NCBI GenBank assembly: GCA_963760985.1
Contig: CAVXFM010000017.1
Coordinates: 655,272-719,271 of the forward strand
Direction: 5' to 3'
Source: JACRDG01 sp963760985
Lineage (GTDB): Bacteria > Desulfobacterota > Desulfomonilia > Desulfomonilales > Desulfomonilaceae
DNA: 64,000 nucleotides
This document shows positions 44,459 to 53,963 of this stretch, piece after piece; the first letter of the stretch is position 1, and each line of letters begins with the position of its first letter. Made by a program: the position numbers and the translations under genes. The notes below the pieces were generated by a model. The model was not told where the DNA came from. It searched no databases and worked only from the letters and a program-made list of their open reading frames with translations.

Positions 44459-45622
44459 TCAACAGAACAGCTGATCGTAGATCATGGTAGCCTCATTCTT
44501 CCCGAGCGTTCTTGGATTATTCTGCACGGGACGCGTCACGGTCAGAGCCATTTCGACCAGAGCAGGAATGTCGGATCTCGGTATTCCCAAATCTGACAGG
44601 AAGCAGGGGATCCCGATGTCTGAGCACAGGGTCCTCACTGCATCCACCGCTGCGTCTGCAGCTCGTCGGAGGGGCAATCCATCCACAGGCTCGCCCATGC
44701 TCTTGGCTATCAAGGCAAAGTGCCGCTCTGCCGCAGGAAGGTTGAAGTCCATCACGGTAGGGATCAGCATAGCGTTGGCCAATCCATGAGAAACTCTGTA
44801 TTTGCCACCGAGAGGGTATGCAAGCGCATGGGCTGCACCCACGCCAGCGTCGGCCAGAGCCATCCCAGCGAGGAGGCTGCCATAGAGCATGTTTTCCCTG
44901 GCAGAAATGTCATCACCGTAGAACACCGCTCGCCTCAGATTTTCCCCAATAAGCCTCACCGCAGCCAATGCCAGGGCCTCGGTGAACGGAGTACACGAAC
45001 GACTGGTCACGGATTCGATCGCGTGCGTGAGCGCATCCATGCCTGTGGCTGCCGTGACGTGAGGCGGAAGGCTCAACGTGAGTTCGGGGTCCAACAAGGC
45101 CACTTGCGGAAAGAGAAACGGGCTATTGATGCCGCCCTTGGCGGACGTCTCACGGTTGGTGAATACTGCGGTAAATGTCACCTCAGCGCCTGTTCCCGCG
45201 GTGGTGGGAATCATGAGGGTAGATGGCCCGGGAAGGTTTACCAAATTCAGCCCCACGTAGTCTTGGGCCTTCCCGCCATTGGTGATGAGTATCGCCGCAG
45301 CCTTGGCAGTATCCATGGCCGAGCCGCCACCCATTCCGACGACCAGGTCGGCTTCCCACGTGCGACCGACTTCTGCCGCAGCGTCAGCCCCGTCAAGGTA
45401 AGGCTCCGGTTCCAGCTTATTGAATGTCTCGCCTGTCAGACCGGCCTTTTGCAGGCTCTCGGTGGCCAGGCTCGTTAAGCCAATGGCTTCAAGAGCGGGA
45501 TCTACCACGAGCAAGAATTTGGTCGTACCCATATCGCGGGCGAGTTCTCCCAATTGAGAAATCCCTCCCCGACCGAAAACGATGTGGGTGTTGACACGAA
45601 AGTTTCCTATTTGTGTATCCAT
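44459..45622 (-). CDS. Iron-type alcohol dehydrogenase, candidate Kdo 8-oxidase (KdnB role)
   Basis: Encodes 387 residues from the ATG at 45622 (GAGG 7 bases upstream). Group III metal-dependent ADH fold: VFGRGGISQLGELA, the NAD-binding VGMGGGSAMDTAKA, PTTAGTGAEVT, and metal ligands in TGMDALTHAIE, AAHALAYPLGG and VSHGLANAML. Placed first in a run with kdnA and kdsB, it is the natural candidate to oxidise the C8 hydroxyl of Kdo. The sequence looks closer to general Fe-ADHs than to the KdnB I recall, so the role is inferred from context. Confidence 0.7.
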   Translation of the reverse strand: MDTQIGNFRVNTHIVFGRGGISQLGELARDMGTTKFLLVVDPALEAIGLTSLATESLQKAGLTGETFNKLEPEPYLDGADAAAEVGRTWEADLVVGMGGGSAMDTAKAAAILITNGGKAQDYVGLNLVNLPGPSTLMIPTTAGTGAEVTFTAVFTNRETSAKGGINSPFLFPQVALLDPELTLSLPPHVTAATGMDALTHAIESVTSRSCTPFTEALALAAVRLIGENLRRAVFYGDDISARENMLYGSLLAGMALADAGVGAAHALAYPLGGKYRVSHGLANAMLIPTVMDFNLPAAERHFALIAKSMGEPVDGLPLRRAADAAVDAVRTLCSDIGIPCFLSDLGIPRSDIPALVEMALTVTRPVQNNPRTLGKNEATMIYDQLFC

Positions 45623-45777
45623 GCAAACCTCGAAGGCCAAGAAAAGTCCATCACTGGGGGCGCTCCGGTTATAGCAGAAAACCCAGGAGCGGGCAACAAA
45701 AGAAAATGCTTACGTTTTAGAGTCTGATATGCTATTGGAAAGAGTTTCAGAAATTCGATTGCCAGGAGGCTTCCCCA

Positions 45778-47319
45778 GTGCTTGAGATTCTTACCCGGGG
45801 CTTCCGAGATGTCCGGGAATACCTTCAAGGAGTGCGCACCCTTTCCGAGGAAAACCTCGGTGAAGCGTTGCAAATGATCCGCGTCTCGCTCTTGGAGGCG
45901 GATGTGGAGTTCCAAGTCACCCGCTCGTTTCTTGAGCGAGTCAAGGAGCAGGCTCTCGGTGAGATAGTTCAAGTATCGGTGAAGCACAAGGAAAGGAAGC
46001 TCAAGGTTTCTCCGGGCGACCACTTTATAAGCCTTTGCCACAAGGAACTCGCCAGGCTCATGGGACCGGAGGATTCGTCCCTGAGTCTCAGAGCCAAACC
46101 CGTGAGCACGATAATGATGGTCGGCCTTCAGGGTTCCGGCAAGACCACCACCGCTGCCAAGCTTGCCCGTTACCTTTCCAAGAAAGGCAAGTCGCCCATG
46201 CTCGTGGCCGCGGACGTGTATCGTCCTGCCGCGGTGGAGCAACTCAAGAAACTCGGTTCTGATCTCGATATACCCGTATTCTCAGACAATAGCGGAGCCA
46301 CCCCACCGGAGATCTGTCAACAGGCGGTGAAAGAAGCCCCCTTGCGCGGCTGCGACGTAGCGATCTTCGACACTGCAGGACGCCTGACCGTCGATGAACC
46401 GCTCATGGAGGAGTTGCGCCGCATCCAGGAACTCACGTCCCCGGAAAATGTGCTGCTGGTCTGCGATGCGATGATAGGCCAGGATTCGGTCAACATCGGC
46501 AAGGCCTTCAATGAGCGCATCCAGCTGACGGGCTTTATTCTTACGAAACTGGACGGCGACGCGCGAGGCGGAGCGGCAATTTCGATCAAGGAAGCTACCG
46601 GGGTGCCCATCAAGTTTGTCGGAATGGGCGAGGCAATGGATCGCCTGGAGGAATTCCGACCCGACGGGCTCGCATCCCGTATCCTGGGGTTCGGTGACGT
46701 AGTCGGCCTGGTAAAAGACTTTGAGGAGGTCCTGGACGAAAAGAAGGCTGAAGAAGATGCGCTGCGCATGCTTCGCGGGGATTTCAGCCTCAATGATTTC
46801 CTCGGTCAGATTCGTGCCATCAAGAAGATGGGGCCGCTTCAGGATTTGGTCGAAAAACTCCCCTTCTTTTCCGGAGGCTTGCCCGATTCGGCTCAGGTGG
46901 ATGACAAGGAACTGGTCCGCATCGAATCAATCATCAATTCCATGACCCCTGCTGAACGCAAGAACCCGGAGATGATAGACGCCAGCAGGCTGCAGCGCAT
47001 TGCCAAAGGCTCGGGCCGAGAGGAAACCGCGGTCAAAGACCTGCTCCTCAAATTTCGTGACATGCGCGATTTCATGTTTGCCATGGGTGGAGGAAAGGTC
47101 AGAAAGAGCCTGTGGAAAAGAATGCAGGGAATGAGGAAGATGTTCGGCGGCATGTTCAATGGCCCGCCGGGCGCTCAGGACCAAGGAATGGGACCGGCAA
47201 ATCCGTTTGGCCTTCCCGAAGCGAAAAAAGGTCGCATGGTCTCTAAGAAGGCTTTGGAGAAAAAGAAGAAAAAGGCAAAGCAAGCCAAGCAGGACCGAAA
47301 AAAAACAAAGAAGAAATGA
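45778..47319 (+). CDS. ffh: Signal recognition particle protein
   Basis: Encodes 513 residues from a GTG (AGGAGG 9 bases upstream). The N domain (FRDVREYLQGVRTLSEENLG), G domain (VGLQGSGKTTTAAKLARYL, FDTAGRLTVDEPLMEEL, LTKLDGDARGGAA) and methionine-rich M domain (MRDFMFAMGGGKVRKS, MQGMRKMFGGMF) are in order. It ends in a long lysine-rich tail. It binds 4.5S RNA and signal sequences and docks with FtsY. It is divergent from the Fe-ADH gene and followed by a small membrane protein. Confidence 0.95.
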   Translation: MLEILTRGFRDVREYLQGVRTLSEENLGEALQMIRVSLLEADVEFQVTRSFLERVKEQALGEIVQVSVKHKERKLKVSPGDHFISLCHKELARLMGPEDSSLSLRAKPVSTIMMVGLQGSGKTTTAAKLARYLSKKGKSPMLVAADVYRPAAVEQLKKLGSDLDIPVFSDNSGATPPEICQQAVKEAPLRGCDVAIFDTAGRLTVDEPLMEELRRIQELTSPENVLLVCDAMIGQDSVNIGKAFNERIQLTGFILTKLDGDARGGAAISIKEATGVPIKFVGMGEAMDRLEEFRPDGLASRILGFGDVVGLVKDFEEVLDEKKAEEDALRMLRGDFSLNDFLGQIRAIKKMGPLQDLVEKLPFFSGGLPDSAQVDDKELVRIESIINSMTPAERKNPEMIDASRLQRIAKGSGREETAVKDLLLKFRDMRDFMFAMGGGKVRKSLWKRMQGMRKMFGGMFNGPPGAQDQGMGPANPFGLPEAKKGRMVSKKALEKKKKKAKQAKQDRKKTKKK

Positions 47320-47467
47320 AACGAAGATCAGATGCGATCTGATTCCCCCGTTTCAGGGAGGCCGGGCGGCGGTCATCGAGCCGGTTTCCCCCTTCAATCG
47401 TGTGGAACTTTCACCATCCCGGTGCAGGCATTGCCAACCCGGACTCATACACATCACGGAGGAGAAT

Positions 47468-47896
47468 ATGATCCTGAAGCTTATCGGAATGATTGTGCTG
47501 GGTCTACTCAGCGCGGCGCTCAGCTACTACAAGAAGAACTACTATGTCAGGGCTTTTGACGACATCCTTGGACGAGAAGAAGATGAAAAAGCGGAGGCGC
47601 GAATCGGCAGGGGTTTCCTTTACGGTTTCTTTTTCCCGGTCTATTTCGTGCTTCTTCTGACTGCGCTCATTGCTCTCATAGGCTTCCTGATTGTGGCTGG
47701 CATCATTGCAGCCGTAATCTTCGTCATCGTCTGGGTAACGGAGAAAATCCTCCCCCACGAGTGGGTCGGCAATTTGGTGGGTGGCCTGTTTCAGAGCGTC
47801 GGTCTGAAGGGGGCAGCGCCAGAGGCGCAGGCCGGTTATGCCCCGGTAGCCGATCCCGCGGCGCCGGAATCGCCGTCGGACGAAACAAAGAAATAG
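47468..47896 (+). CDS. Small membrane protein of unknown function
   Basis: Encodes 142 residues from the ATG at 47468, which has GGAGGA 6 bases upstream. An N-terminal hydrophobic segment (IGMIVLGLLSAALSYY) is followed by a charged region (DDILGREEDEKAEARIG). A long hydrophobic stretch (residues ~50-90) could make two membrane helices. The C terminus is Pro/Ala-rich. Lies about 150 bases after ffh. Family not recognised. Confidence 0.6.
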   Translation: MILKLIGMIVLGLLSAALSYYKKNYYVRAFDDILGREEDEKAEARIGRGFLYGFFFPVYFVLLLTALIALIGFLIVAGIIAAVIFVIVWVTEKILPHEWVGNLVGGLFQSVGLKGAAPEAQAGYAPVADPAAPESPSDETKK

Positions 47897-48388
47897 ATTC
47901 CACGAGATTTGTTCACTGATTTACGTGCCGGGCTGCTGATGTTGTCTGTGGGTGGGCTCCCTTCCAACCCGCAGGAAATTCTTGATGAACCCTACGCGTG
48001 CCAAGGCGGAACCTCGGCAAGACCAGGTTTCCCCGGCACGCCCCTTCCCACGACTCTCGAGTCATTGCACTTGCTTTATGGCTCTCTCGAAGCCTCAAGA
48101 TCGCACACAAAGCCAGGACCGACCCAAGAACCCGGCCAACAGTCTTTTCCCGGTCTCTTGTGCTCGGAAGGACACGGCAACTTCAGTGCAATCACGTGGA
48201 CAAAGGCGAATAAGGCCGTGGCACGGTAGCGTGCCATGGGCCTGAGGCAATTGCGCCTGTTTCATGCCGAAAGTGAATGAACCGTTCGGCAGCGCCAGGC
48301 ATAGCAGGAGATGTGTTTCCGGGCGCGGCAACACCGGTAAGGCCGCCCCGCAGAAAACCGCCGGAGATGTGAGGCGAAAGGAATTTCG
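47897..48388. other. 492-base gap before pckG
   Basis: No gene is supported. A 7-bp hairpin TGGCACG-GTAG-CGTGCCA lies at 48219-48236, without a T-tract. It could be a regulatory structure in a pckG leader, but I see no known riboswitch. Confidence 0.4.
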
Positions 48389-50185
48389 ATGACCACCAAC
48401 AAGAAGCTCGCAGAGACGATCCAAGAAGCGGCGCGCATGTGCCAACCGGATCACATATACTGGTGCGACGGCTCGGACCAAGAGTACAAGCTCATGATTC
48501 GGCTCATGATTCATGCAGGCACAGCGATTCCGCTGGATCCGGTCAAGCGACCGAATAGCATCTTCGTCCGTTCAAGTCCGGAGGACGTGGCCCGAGTAGA
48601 GGATTCCACGTTCATCTGCTCCCGAAGTCAGGAAGATGCCGGGCCGACCAATAATTGGGCTGATCCGGCCGAGATGAAGGCTACGCTCTCGAAGCTTTTT
48701 GATGGCTCCATGAAGGGCCGGACCATGTACGTCATACCGTACAGCATGGGGCCGACCGGTTCCCATATCGCGAAGATCGGCGTGGAGATGACCGATTCGC
48801 CGTACGTGGTCGCGAACATGCACATTATGACGCGCGTGGGTAAGAGCGTGCTCGATGTGCTGGGTCCGGATGGTGACTTCGTGACCGGCCTTCATTCAGT
48901 GGGTGCGCCCCTGGGCCCGTCAGGTGCGGATGCTCCCTGGCCGTGCAACCCGACGCACAAATATATCTGTCATTTTCCCGATACGAGGGAGATTTGGTCT
49001 TTCGGCTCCGGATATGGAGGAAATGCGTTGCTGGGCAAGAAGTGTCATGCCCTGCGCATTGCCTCGGTTCAGGCGCGCGATGAGGGGTGGCTGGCTGAAC
49101 ACATGCTGATCCTGAAAATGACTAACCCGCGTGGCAGGGTGTTTTACGTGACCGGTGCGTTTCCGTCCGCGTGCGGAAAGACGAACCTCGCCATGTTGAT
49201 CCCCTCCATACCAGGATGGAAAGTGGAGACCATCGGCGACGATATCGCGTGGATGAAATTCGGGCGGGACGGAAGACTCTATGCCATCAACCCTGAGGCC
49301 GGTTTCTTTGGCGTGGCTCCGGGCACGAGCATGAAAACCAATCTCAACGCAATTCTCACCGCGGCAAGCAGCTCGATCTTCACCAATTGCGCGATGACGC
49401 CGGATGAAGACGTGTGGTGGGAAGGAATGACCGACGAGTTGCCTCGCGAACTCTGCGATTGGCTACGCCGTCCTTGGAGTCCCACTTCCGGTCGTAACGC
49501 TGCGCATCCGAACGCGCGGTTCACCGCGCCGGCCCGTCAATGCCCGGTGATTGCGCCGGAATGGGAAGATCCCAACGGAGTGCCCATCGACGCGATCCTT
49601 TTTGGCGGCCGTCGTGGTACGGTCGTTCCCCTCGTCACCGAAGCATTCAATTGGCAGCATGGAACGTTCCTCGGATCCATCACCAGCAGCGAAACGACGT
49701 CTGCCGCTACCGGACGGGTGGGACAGCTTCGTCGCGATCCCATGGCAATGCTACCTTTCTGCGGGTACCACATGGGAGATTATTTCTCACACTGGCTGAA
49801 GATAGGTAACAACGCGGATCCGCAACGACTGCCAAAGATCTACTATGTGAACTGGTTCCGACGCGACGCGACGGGCAGATTCCTGTGGCCGGGATATGGT
49901 GAGAACAGCCGAGTGCTCAAGTGGATCTGCGAGCGTGTCGAGGGATCAGCCACAGCCACGGAAACGCCTATCGGCCGCGTACCCACCCCGGGAGCGTTGG
50001 ACGTCTCCGGCCTGCTTATGGCCCAGTCCGCACTGGATGAACTTCTCCGGGTGGACGTGGACGACTGGATGGCTGAGGTTCCTTTGATCAAAGAGCACTA
50101 CGAAAAATTCGGCAACAAGCTTCCGGACGAACTCCGTCAAGAACTGACTCAGCTCGAGCGCCGGTTGCTCCAATCACACAAATAG
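48389..50185 (+). CDS. pckG: Phosphoenolpyruvate carboxykinase (GTP)
   Basis: Encodes 598 residues, the usual size of the GTP-dependent enzyme. Diagnostic segments are MYVIPYSMGPTGSHIAKIG, the P-loop GAFPSACGKTNLAML with the hyper-reactive cysteine, ETIGDDIAWM (metal site), NPEAGFFGVAPGTS, and VPLVTEAFNWQHG. Interconverts oxaloacetate and PEP with GTP/GDP. It stands alone. Confidence 0.96.
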   Translation: MTTNKKLAETIQEAARMCQPDHIYWCDGSDQEYKLMIRLMIHAGTAIPLDPVKRPNSIFVRSSPEDVARVEDSTFICSRSQEDAGPTNNWADPAEMKATLSKLFDGSMKGRTMYVIPYSMGPTGSHIAKIGVEMTDSPYVVANMHIMTRVGKSVLDVLGPDGDFVTGLHSVGAPLGPSGADAPWPCNPTHKYICHFPDTREIWSFGSGYGGNALLGKKCHALRIASVQARDEGWLAEHMLILKMTNPRGRVFYVTGAFPSACGKTNLAMLIPSIPGWKVETIGDDIAWMKFGRDGRLYAINPEAGFFGVAPGTSMKTNLNAILTAASSSIFTNCAMTPDEDVWWEGMTDELPRELCDWLRRPWSPTSGRNAAHPNARFTAPARQCPVIAPEWEDPNGVPIDAILFGGRRGTVVPLVTEAFNWQHGTFLGSITSSETTSAATGRVGQLRRDPMAMLPFCGYHMGDYFSHWLKIGNNADPQRLPKIYYVNWFRRDATGRFLWPGYGENSRVLKWICERVEGSATATETPIGRVPTPGALDVSGLLMAQSALDELLRVDVDDWMAEVPLIKEHYEKFGNKLPDELRQELTQLERRLLQSHK

Positions 50186-50442
50186 GGCTCCAGAAAGACC
50201 ACCACCGGAACTGTGGCCCCTTGGACAGGATATTTCCGCGGGGGAAAGCGTGACGGGCCTTCCTCGCGGATTCCCGGCCGGGCACTACCGAGATCGGCTG
50301 AGGTAGGGTCCGCGCCTTAGCCCGACAGGCTGGTAAGGTTGCCTTTTTCGAGGAATGAACTTATAAGTCGTGGTTGCCGGCTATGCCGCGCAGTGGTCTC
50401 GGCCGTGGCCCAAGACCGAATTTCTCGTTTCTCGTGAAGGGC

Positions 50443-51276
50443 ATGTTGAACACATCGGCCCCAAGTAGACCTCAAGGTTCGGGGAACAGGCGTCCCCTAG
50501 GCCTCTTGTACGTGTTTCTTGCCTCTGCTGCCCTGGTTTGCTTCGTATTGTGCGCGGGATGCGTATCTTTCATGAGAAACTGGACCCCTTGGATAAGTGG
50601 AGAAGCCAAACAACCTGACAAGCGGGCAGCAGCGGAAACCTCTTCGCGGGCAAATGCGGCTCTGAAAAAGTCCAAAGAGGCAGAGCGCCCCGCGGAGTCT
50701 GTGAGAGACGGCTCCCGCTCCTCCGTCAAGGTCTCCACCAAAGATCTTGAAACTGACAAGGCTACTCAAGAAAAAAGAAAAGGTTCGCCCAAGTCCCGGA
50801 CTGGCCTGCCCGAGAAAAAGAACGGGAGCAAAGGGGCCGCATCGATTCCTCCAAAACAAGACCGTGCACACGCGCTTCCCGCAACGGCCAAGGACAAAAC
50901 CGACAAGAACGGCCCCGCTGCCGGCTCAGCCGATGAATCTGAGGACAAGTTAGACAAGAGTAAATCGTTCAAGAAACATGATCACGTCGAATACGTGGAA
51001 CTCATAAAAAGCAAGGCATCTGACCTGATCAAGAAGGAACGAGATTGCACGCTCGCGCGGCTGTGCAGAAATTCCATCACCGATGAGTGGTCCCTTACCG
51101 TGTACGTGGCACAGCAGAAATACTTCTCGTTCGTGGTGTACTCCTGGGACGAGATAGACGAAAAATGGGAAAACTCCTACGCGTCCGAGAAGAGGCCCGC
51201 GTCGCAGTTCGCGCATCATTTAAGATTTTCGTCCGCGGGCAAGGAATGTACGGACCTCAAAGGCAGCCAGCGGTAG
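50443..51276 (+). CDS. Membrane-anchored lysine-rich protein of unknown function
   Basis: Encodes 277 residues from the ATG at 50443 (AAGG just upstream; an ATG at 50374 is also in frame). One hydrophobic segment (LGLLYVFLASAALVCFVLCAGC) ends near cysteines and could be a membrane anchor or a lipoprotein signal. About 140 residues of low-complexity Lys/Ser/Glu/Ala linker follow. A compact C-terminal domain (SDLIKKERDCTLARLCRNS, TVYVAQQKYFSFVVYSWDEI) of about 90 residues ends it. The domain is unrecognised. It precedes a Cys-rich secreted protein and the decaheme cytochrome gene. Confidence 0.5.
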   Translation: MLNTSAPSRPQGSGNRRPLGLLYVFLASAALVCFVLCAGCVSFMRNWTPWISGEAKQPDKRAAAETSSRANAALKKSKEAERPAESVRDGSRSSVKVSTKDLETDKATQEKRKGSPKSRTGLPEKKNGSKGAASIPPKQDRAHALPATAKDKTDKNGPAAGSADESEDKLDKSKSFKKHDHVEYVELIKSKASDLIKKERDCTLARLCRNSITDEWSLTVYVAQQKYFSFVVYSWDEIDEKWENSYASEKRPASQFAHHLRFSSAGKECTDLKGSQR

Positions 51277-51403
51277 GCGAGTCTGGTGGTAGAGCCGCAG
51301 GGTGCTATGCTATAGTGAGTTCAGGATCTGTATCCGCCACGGACCCCTGAGGTCCCGCGGCGTTACCTCGTAATTCTTGCGGTCCGGAACGGAGGTGAGA
51401 AAA

Positions 51404-51953
51404 TTGACAACGGCTTTGAGACATGGAGTGCGAAGAAACAGCAGGGTGACGTCCCATACCATTCCGAGGCTTCTGCTTGCCTGCTGCGTAGCGATGACGC
51501 TGGTGTCGCTTTCAGGTTCCACGGCTTTCGGCAGTCAAACCCGTGACCAATGCGATGCGTGCTGTGCGCGTGCAGGATACGACGAGGTACTATACGGAAC
51601 AGTGCAAACTGAAATGCTTCAGAAATCACGACCACTGCGAGGGCAAAGGCGCCAAGCAAGCCAAGCAAGCAACCCCGGAGCCGGCGGCAAAGGAACCGGA
51701 AAAAGCACACGCAAAGCCGAAAGAGCGCGAAATCAGGTTAGCATGGCCTAATCCTCTCAACCTGGTTCCGGGCAAAGAACGGGAAGCTGCAGCGCAAATA
51801 CTGGCGGTGAACGGGGTATCGCAGCAACACCCATTTTACAATGACGCGCTCAAAGACCTGCAAGCAGTGCTGGTGAACTTTGCCAGGAGCCATCCCCAAG
51901 GAGGCAAACTCCCTACCACCCAGCTTAAACGAATACTCAGACAACTCAAGTAG
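51404..51953 (+). CDS. Secreted cysteine-rich protein, one-base frameshift
   Basis: TTG at 51404 with GGAGGTGA 5 bases upstream. A signal peptide (LLLACCVAMTLVSLSGSTAFG) is followed by RDQCDACCARAGYDE. The frame changes near 51575-51592 and continues with YYTEQCKLKCFRNHDHCEGK. The C terminus has an Ala/Lys/Pro/Glu linker and a helical end (NDALKDLQAVLVNFARSH). The CxxCC…CxxxC…C spacing suggests disulfides or metal binding in the periplasm. No CxxCH motif. Function unknown. The decaheme gene begins 42 bases downstream. Confidence 0.5.
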
Positions 51954-51995
51954 CCGGAGAGAATCCGCTGTGTCGGATGAAATGACACTATTTCC

Positions 51996-53942
51996 ATGAA
52001 ACGCTTCCTCTTCGTGCCCCTATCCGCGCTCGGAACAATCGCTCTCTTACTGGTTCTGCTCGTGATGGTCCCGTTCGCGTTGGTCCGAGGAGCAACCGAG
52101 GAATCGACCACGGATGGCCAGACTCCGATTGTGCCTTCTCCTGCAGGAGAACCGTCGAGCGTGTCCTCGCCTCTGTACCCACGTTGGTGGCCCCCCCCCC
52201 CGGTACAGGGGACGGATGTGCTTTGCAAGGACCCGGGCCGGTGCGTCACGTGTCATGAGGACCAATCCAGAATGGATCCCTCCCACGCGCTGGCTTGCGT
52301 GCGTTGTCACGGGGGTGACCCGAAGGCTGAGGATCAAGAAAAGGCACATACCGGACTCATCAAGGATCCCGGTGACTTACGCTTCGTTGAAAAAACCTGC
52401 GGGAGATGCCACCCCGAGCAGGCCCGCCGAGTGAAACGTTCCCCCATGGCCCTGGCCCCCCGAATGATAGGGCATACGCGATACGCATTTGGCGGTCAGC
52501 CACGGCCTGATCCCATTCATGCCGGCGTCGATTTCGAGAGCCTCACCCAAGTGCCCTCCCCTTCCCGCTCCGGTAATCTTGGCGATGATCTCTTGCGGCG
52601 TTCTTGCCTCCGTTGTCATCTGTACACCGCGGGCTCTACCCGGTGGGGCGAACACCGCGGCCGAGGATGTTCCGCATGTCACGTGGCCTATCCCAATAGC
52701 TCGGACGGCAAGCCGCGGCATCACGCGCTGGTGAGGAACGCGGGTATGACCGCTTGTCTCAAATGCCATAATTCCAATCATGTAGGAGCTGATTTCGTTG
52801 GCCTGTTTGAGAAAGATTTTCATCGCGGCTTCCGCTCTCCTATCGTGGTAGGGAAGCAGCCACCCACTATCTATGGGTCGGAGCAGAACCGCCTCTCTCC
52901 GGATGTGCATTTCAAGGCAGGCATGCAATGCACAGACTGCCATACGATCGACGAGATTCACGGGAACGGCGAGATTCCCGCTTCTCCGGAAAACCATGTG
53001 AAGATTTCCTGTGAAGGGTGTCATGTGCGGGGCGATCACCCCGCAGTACTCAAAGACGGGGACGGCAATCTGACCCTGCTCAAAGGCAAAAGTCGCCGCA
53101 TTCCGCGCTGGAATCCCCAGGCGATCCCCCACCGGGTGGAAGCCCATCGCGAGAGATTAACGTGTTCCGCGTGCCATGCTGCATGGTCTTTTCAGGACTA
53201 CGGCCTGCATCTCATGTTGGAGGAAAGGGCAGATTACTGGAAATGGGCGCCCACCGCAGCGCAGAACGATCCGCAGGTGCAGGATCTTCTCAGACGTAAT
53301 GTAGGGACTTTTGTGGAACTGATTCCCCCCTTGGGAGGACAGGTACCCCCAAAGCCCATGGAGAACTGGCCCCCCCCTCTCACCCGTGACTGGCTCACAG
53401 GCGAAGATCGCGGCGGTGCATGGTTTAGAGGATTCACCGCGAGACGATGGGAGCGCCCTCCACTGGGAGTGGATCATCGCGGGAAGGTCTCGGTCATGCG
53501 TCCCATGTTCCAATACGTGGTTTCCCACGTGGACGCAGAGGGTAACCTGCTTCTGGATCGGGAGATACCTACCACAGGTGGAGGCTTTCCTGCTCTCATC
53601 ATGAATCCGTATACCCCCCATACGACCGCAACGACAGGAAGGTCGTGTCAGGAGTGTCACGGAAACACCAAGGCAATTGGATTAGGCGAGGGGCTCATGG
53701 GGATTCAAAAACCCGGTTTCACCCCTCTCTGGTCTGCGGAGCAGAAAATTCCCGGCCACAGAGTCATTTGGGACGCCCTGGTGGATCAGCAGGGAAATGC
53801 TCTCCAATGGAGCACCCATCCCGGGGCGGGTCCGTTGGACAAGGAGACGGTTGAGAAGCTTCTCAACCCGTCATCCCGTCATCGGATATTGTGGTACAGA
53901 TTTTTGAAAGGCCATTCTGGAACCGCAGTCAAAGAACCGTGA
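51996..53942 (+). CDS. Decaheme cytochrome c, secreted
   Basis: Encodes 648 residues with an N-terminal signal or anchor (LSALGTIALLLVLLVMVPFAL). I count ten CxxCH heme sites: CVTCH, CVRCH, CGRCH, CLRCH, CSACH, CLKCH, CTDCH, CEGCH, CSACH and CQECH. Nine fall in the first two thirds. The C-terminal third is mostly heme-poor and Pro/Trp-rich. It should carry electrons in the periplasm or at the outer membrane. Family not identified beyond multiheme cytochromes. A run of 11 C lies in codons for the proline stretch near residue 68. Confidence 0.85.
   Translation: MKRFLFVPLSALGTIALLLVLLVMVPFALVRGATEESTTDGQTPIVPSPAGEPSSVSSPLYPRWWPPPPVQGTDVLCKDPGRCVTCHEDQSRMDPSHALACVRCHGGDPKAEDQEKAHTGLIKDPGDLRFVEKTCGRCHPEQARRVKRSPMALAPRMIGHTRYAFGGQPRPDPIHAGVDFESLTQVPSPSRSGNLGDDLLRRSCLRCHLYTAGSTRWGEHRGRGCSACHVAYPNSSDGKPRHHALVRNAGMTACLKCHNSNHVGADFVGLFEKDFHRGFRSPIVVGKQPPTIYGSEQNRLSPDVHFKAGMQCTDCHTIDEIHGNGEIPASPENHVKISCEGCHVRGDHPAVLKDGDGNLTLLKGKSRRIPRWNPQAIPHRVEAHRERLTCSACHAAWSFQDYGLHLMLEERADYWKWAPTAAQNDPQVQDLLRRNVGTFVELIPPLGGQVPPKPMENWPPPLTRDWLTGEDRGGAWFRGFTARRWERPPLGVDHRGKVSVMRPMFQYVVSHVDAEGNLLLDREIPTTGGGFPALIMNPYTPHTTATTGRSCQECHGNTKAIGLGEGLMGIQKPGFTPLWSAEQKIPGHRVIWDALVDQQGNALQWSTHPGAGPLDKETVEKLLNPSSRHRILWYRFLKGHSGTAVKEP
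52191..52201 (+). repeat. C11 homopolymer tract inside the decaheme cytochrome gene
   Basis: Eleven consecutive C encode prolines near residue 68, after the signal segment and before the first heme motif. Tracts of this length slip easily. A one-base change would abolish all ten hemes. It is either a phase-variation candidate or a hard-to-sequence site. The frame is intact in this copy. Confidence 0.7.
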
Positions 53943-53963
53943 GGGCTTCTTCCGGATCGCGAC

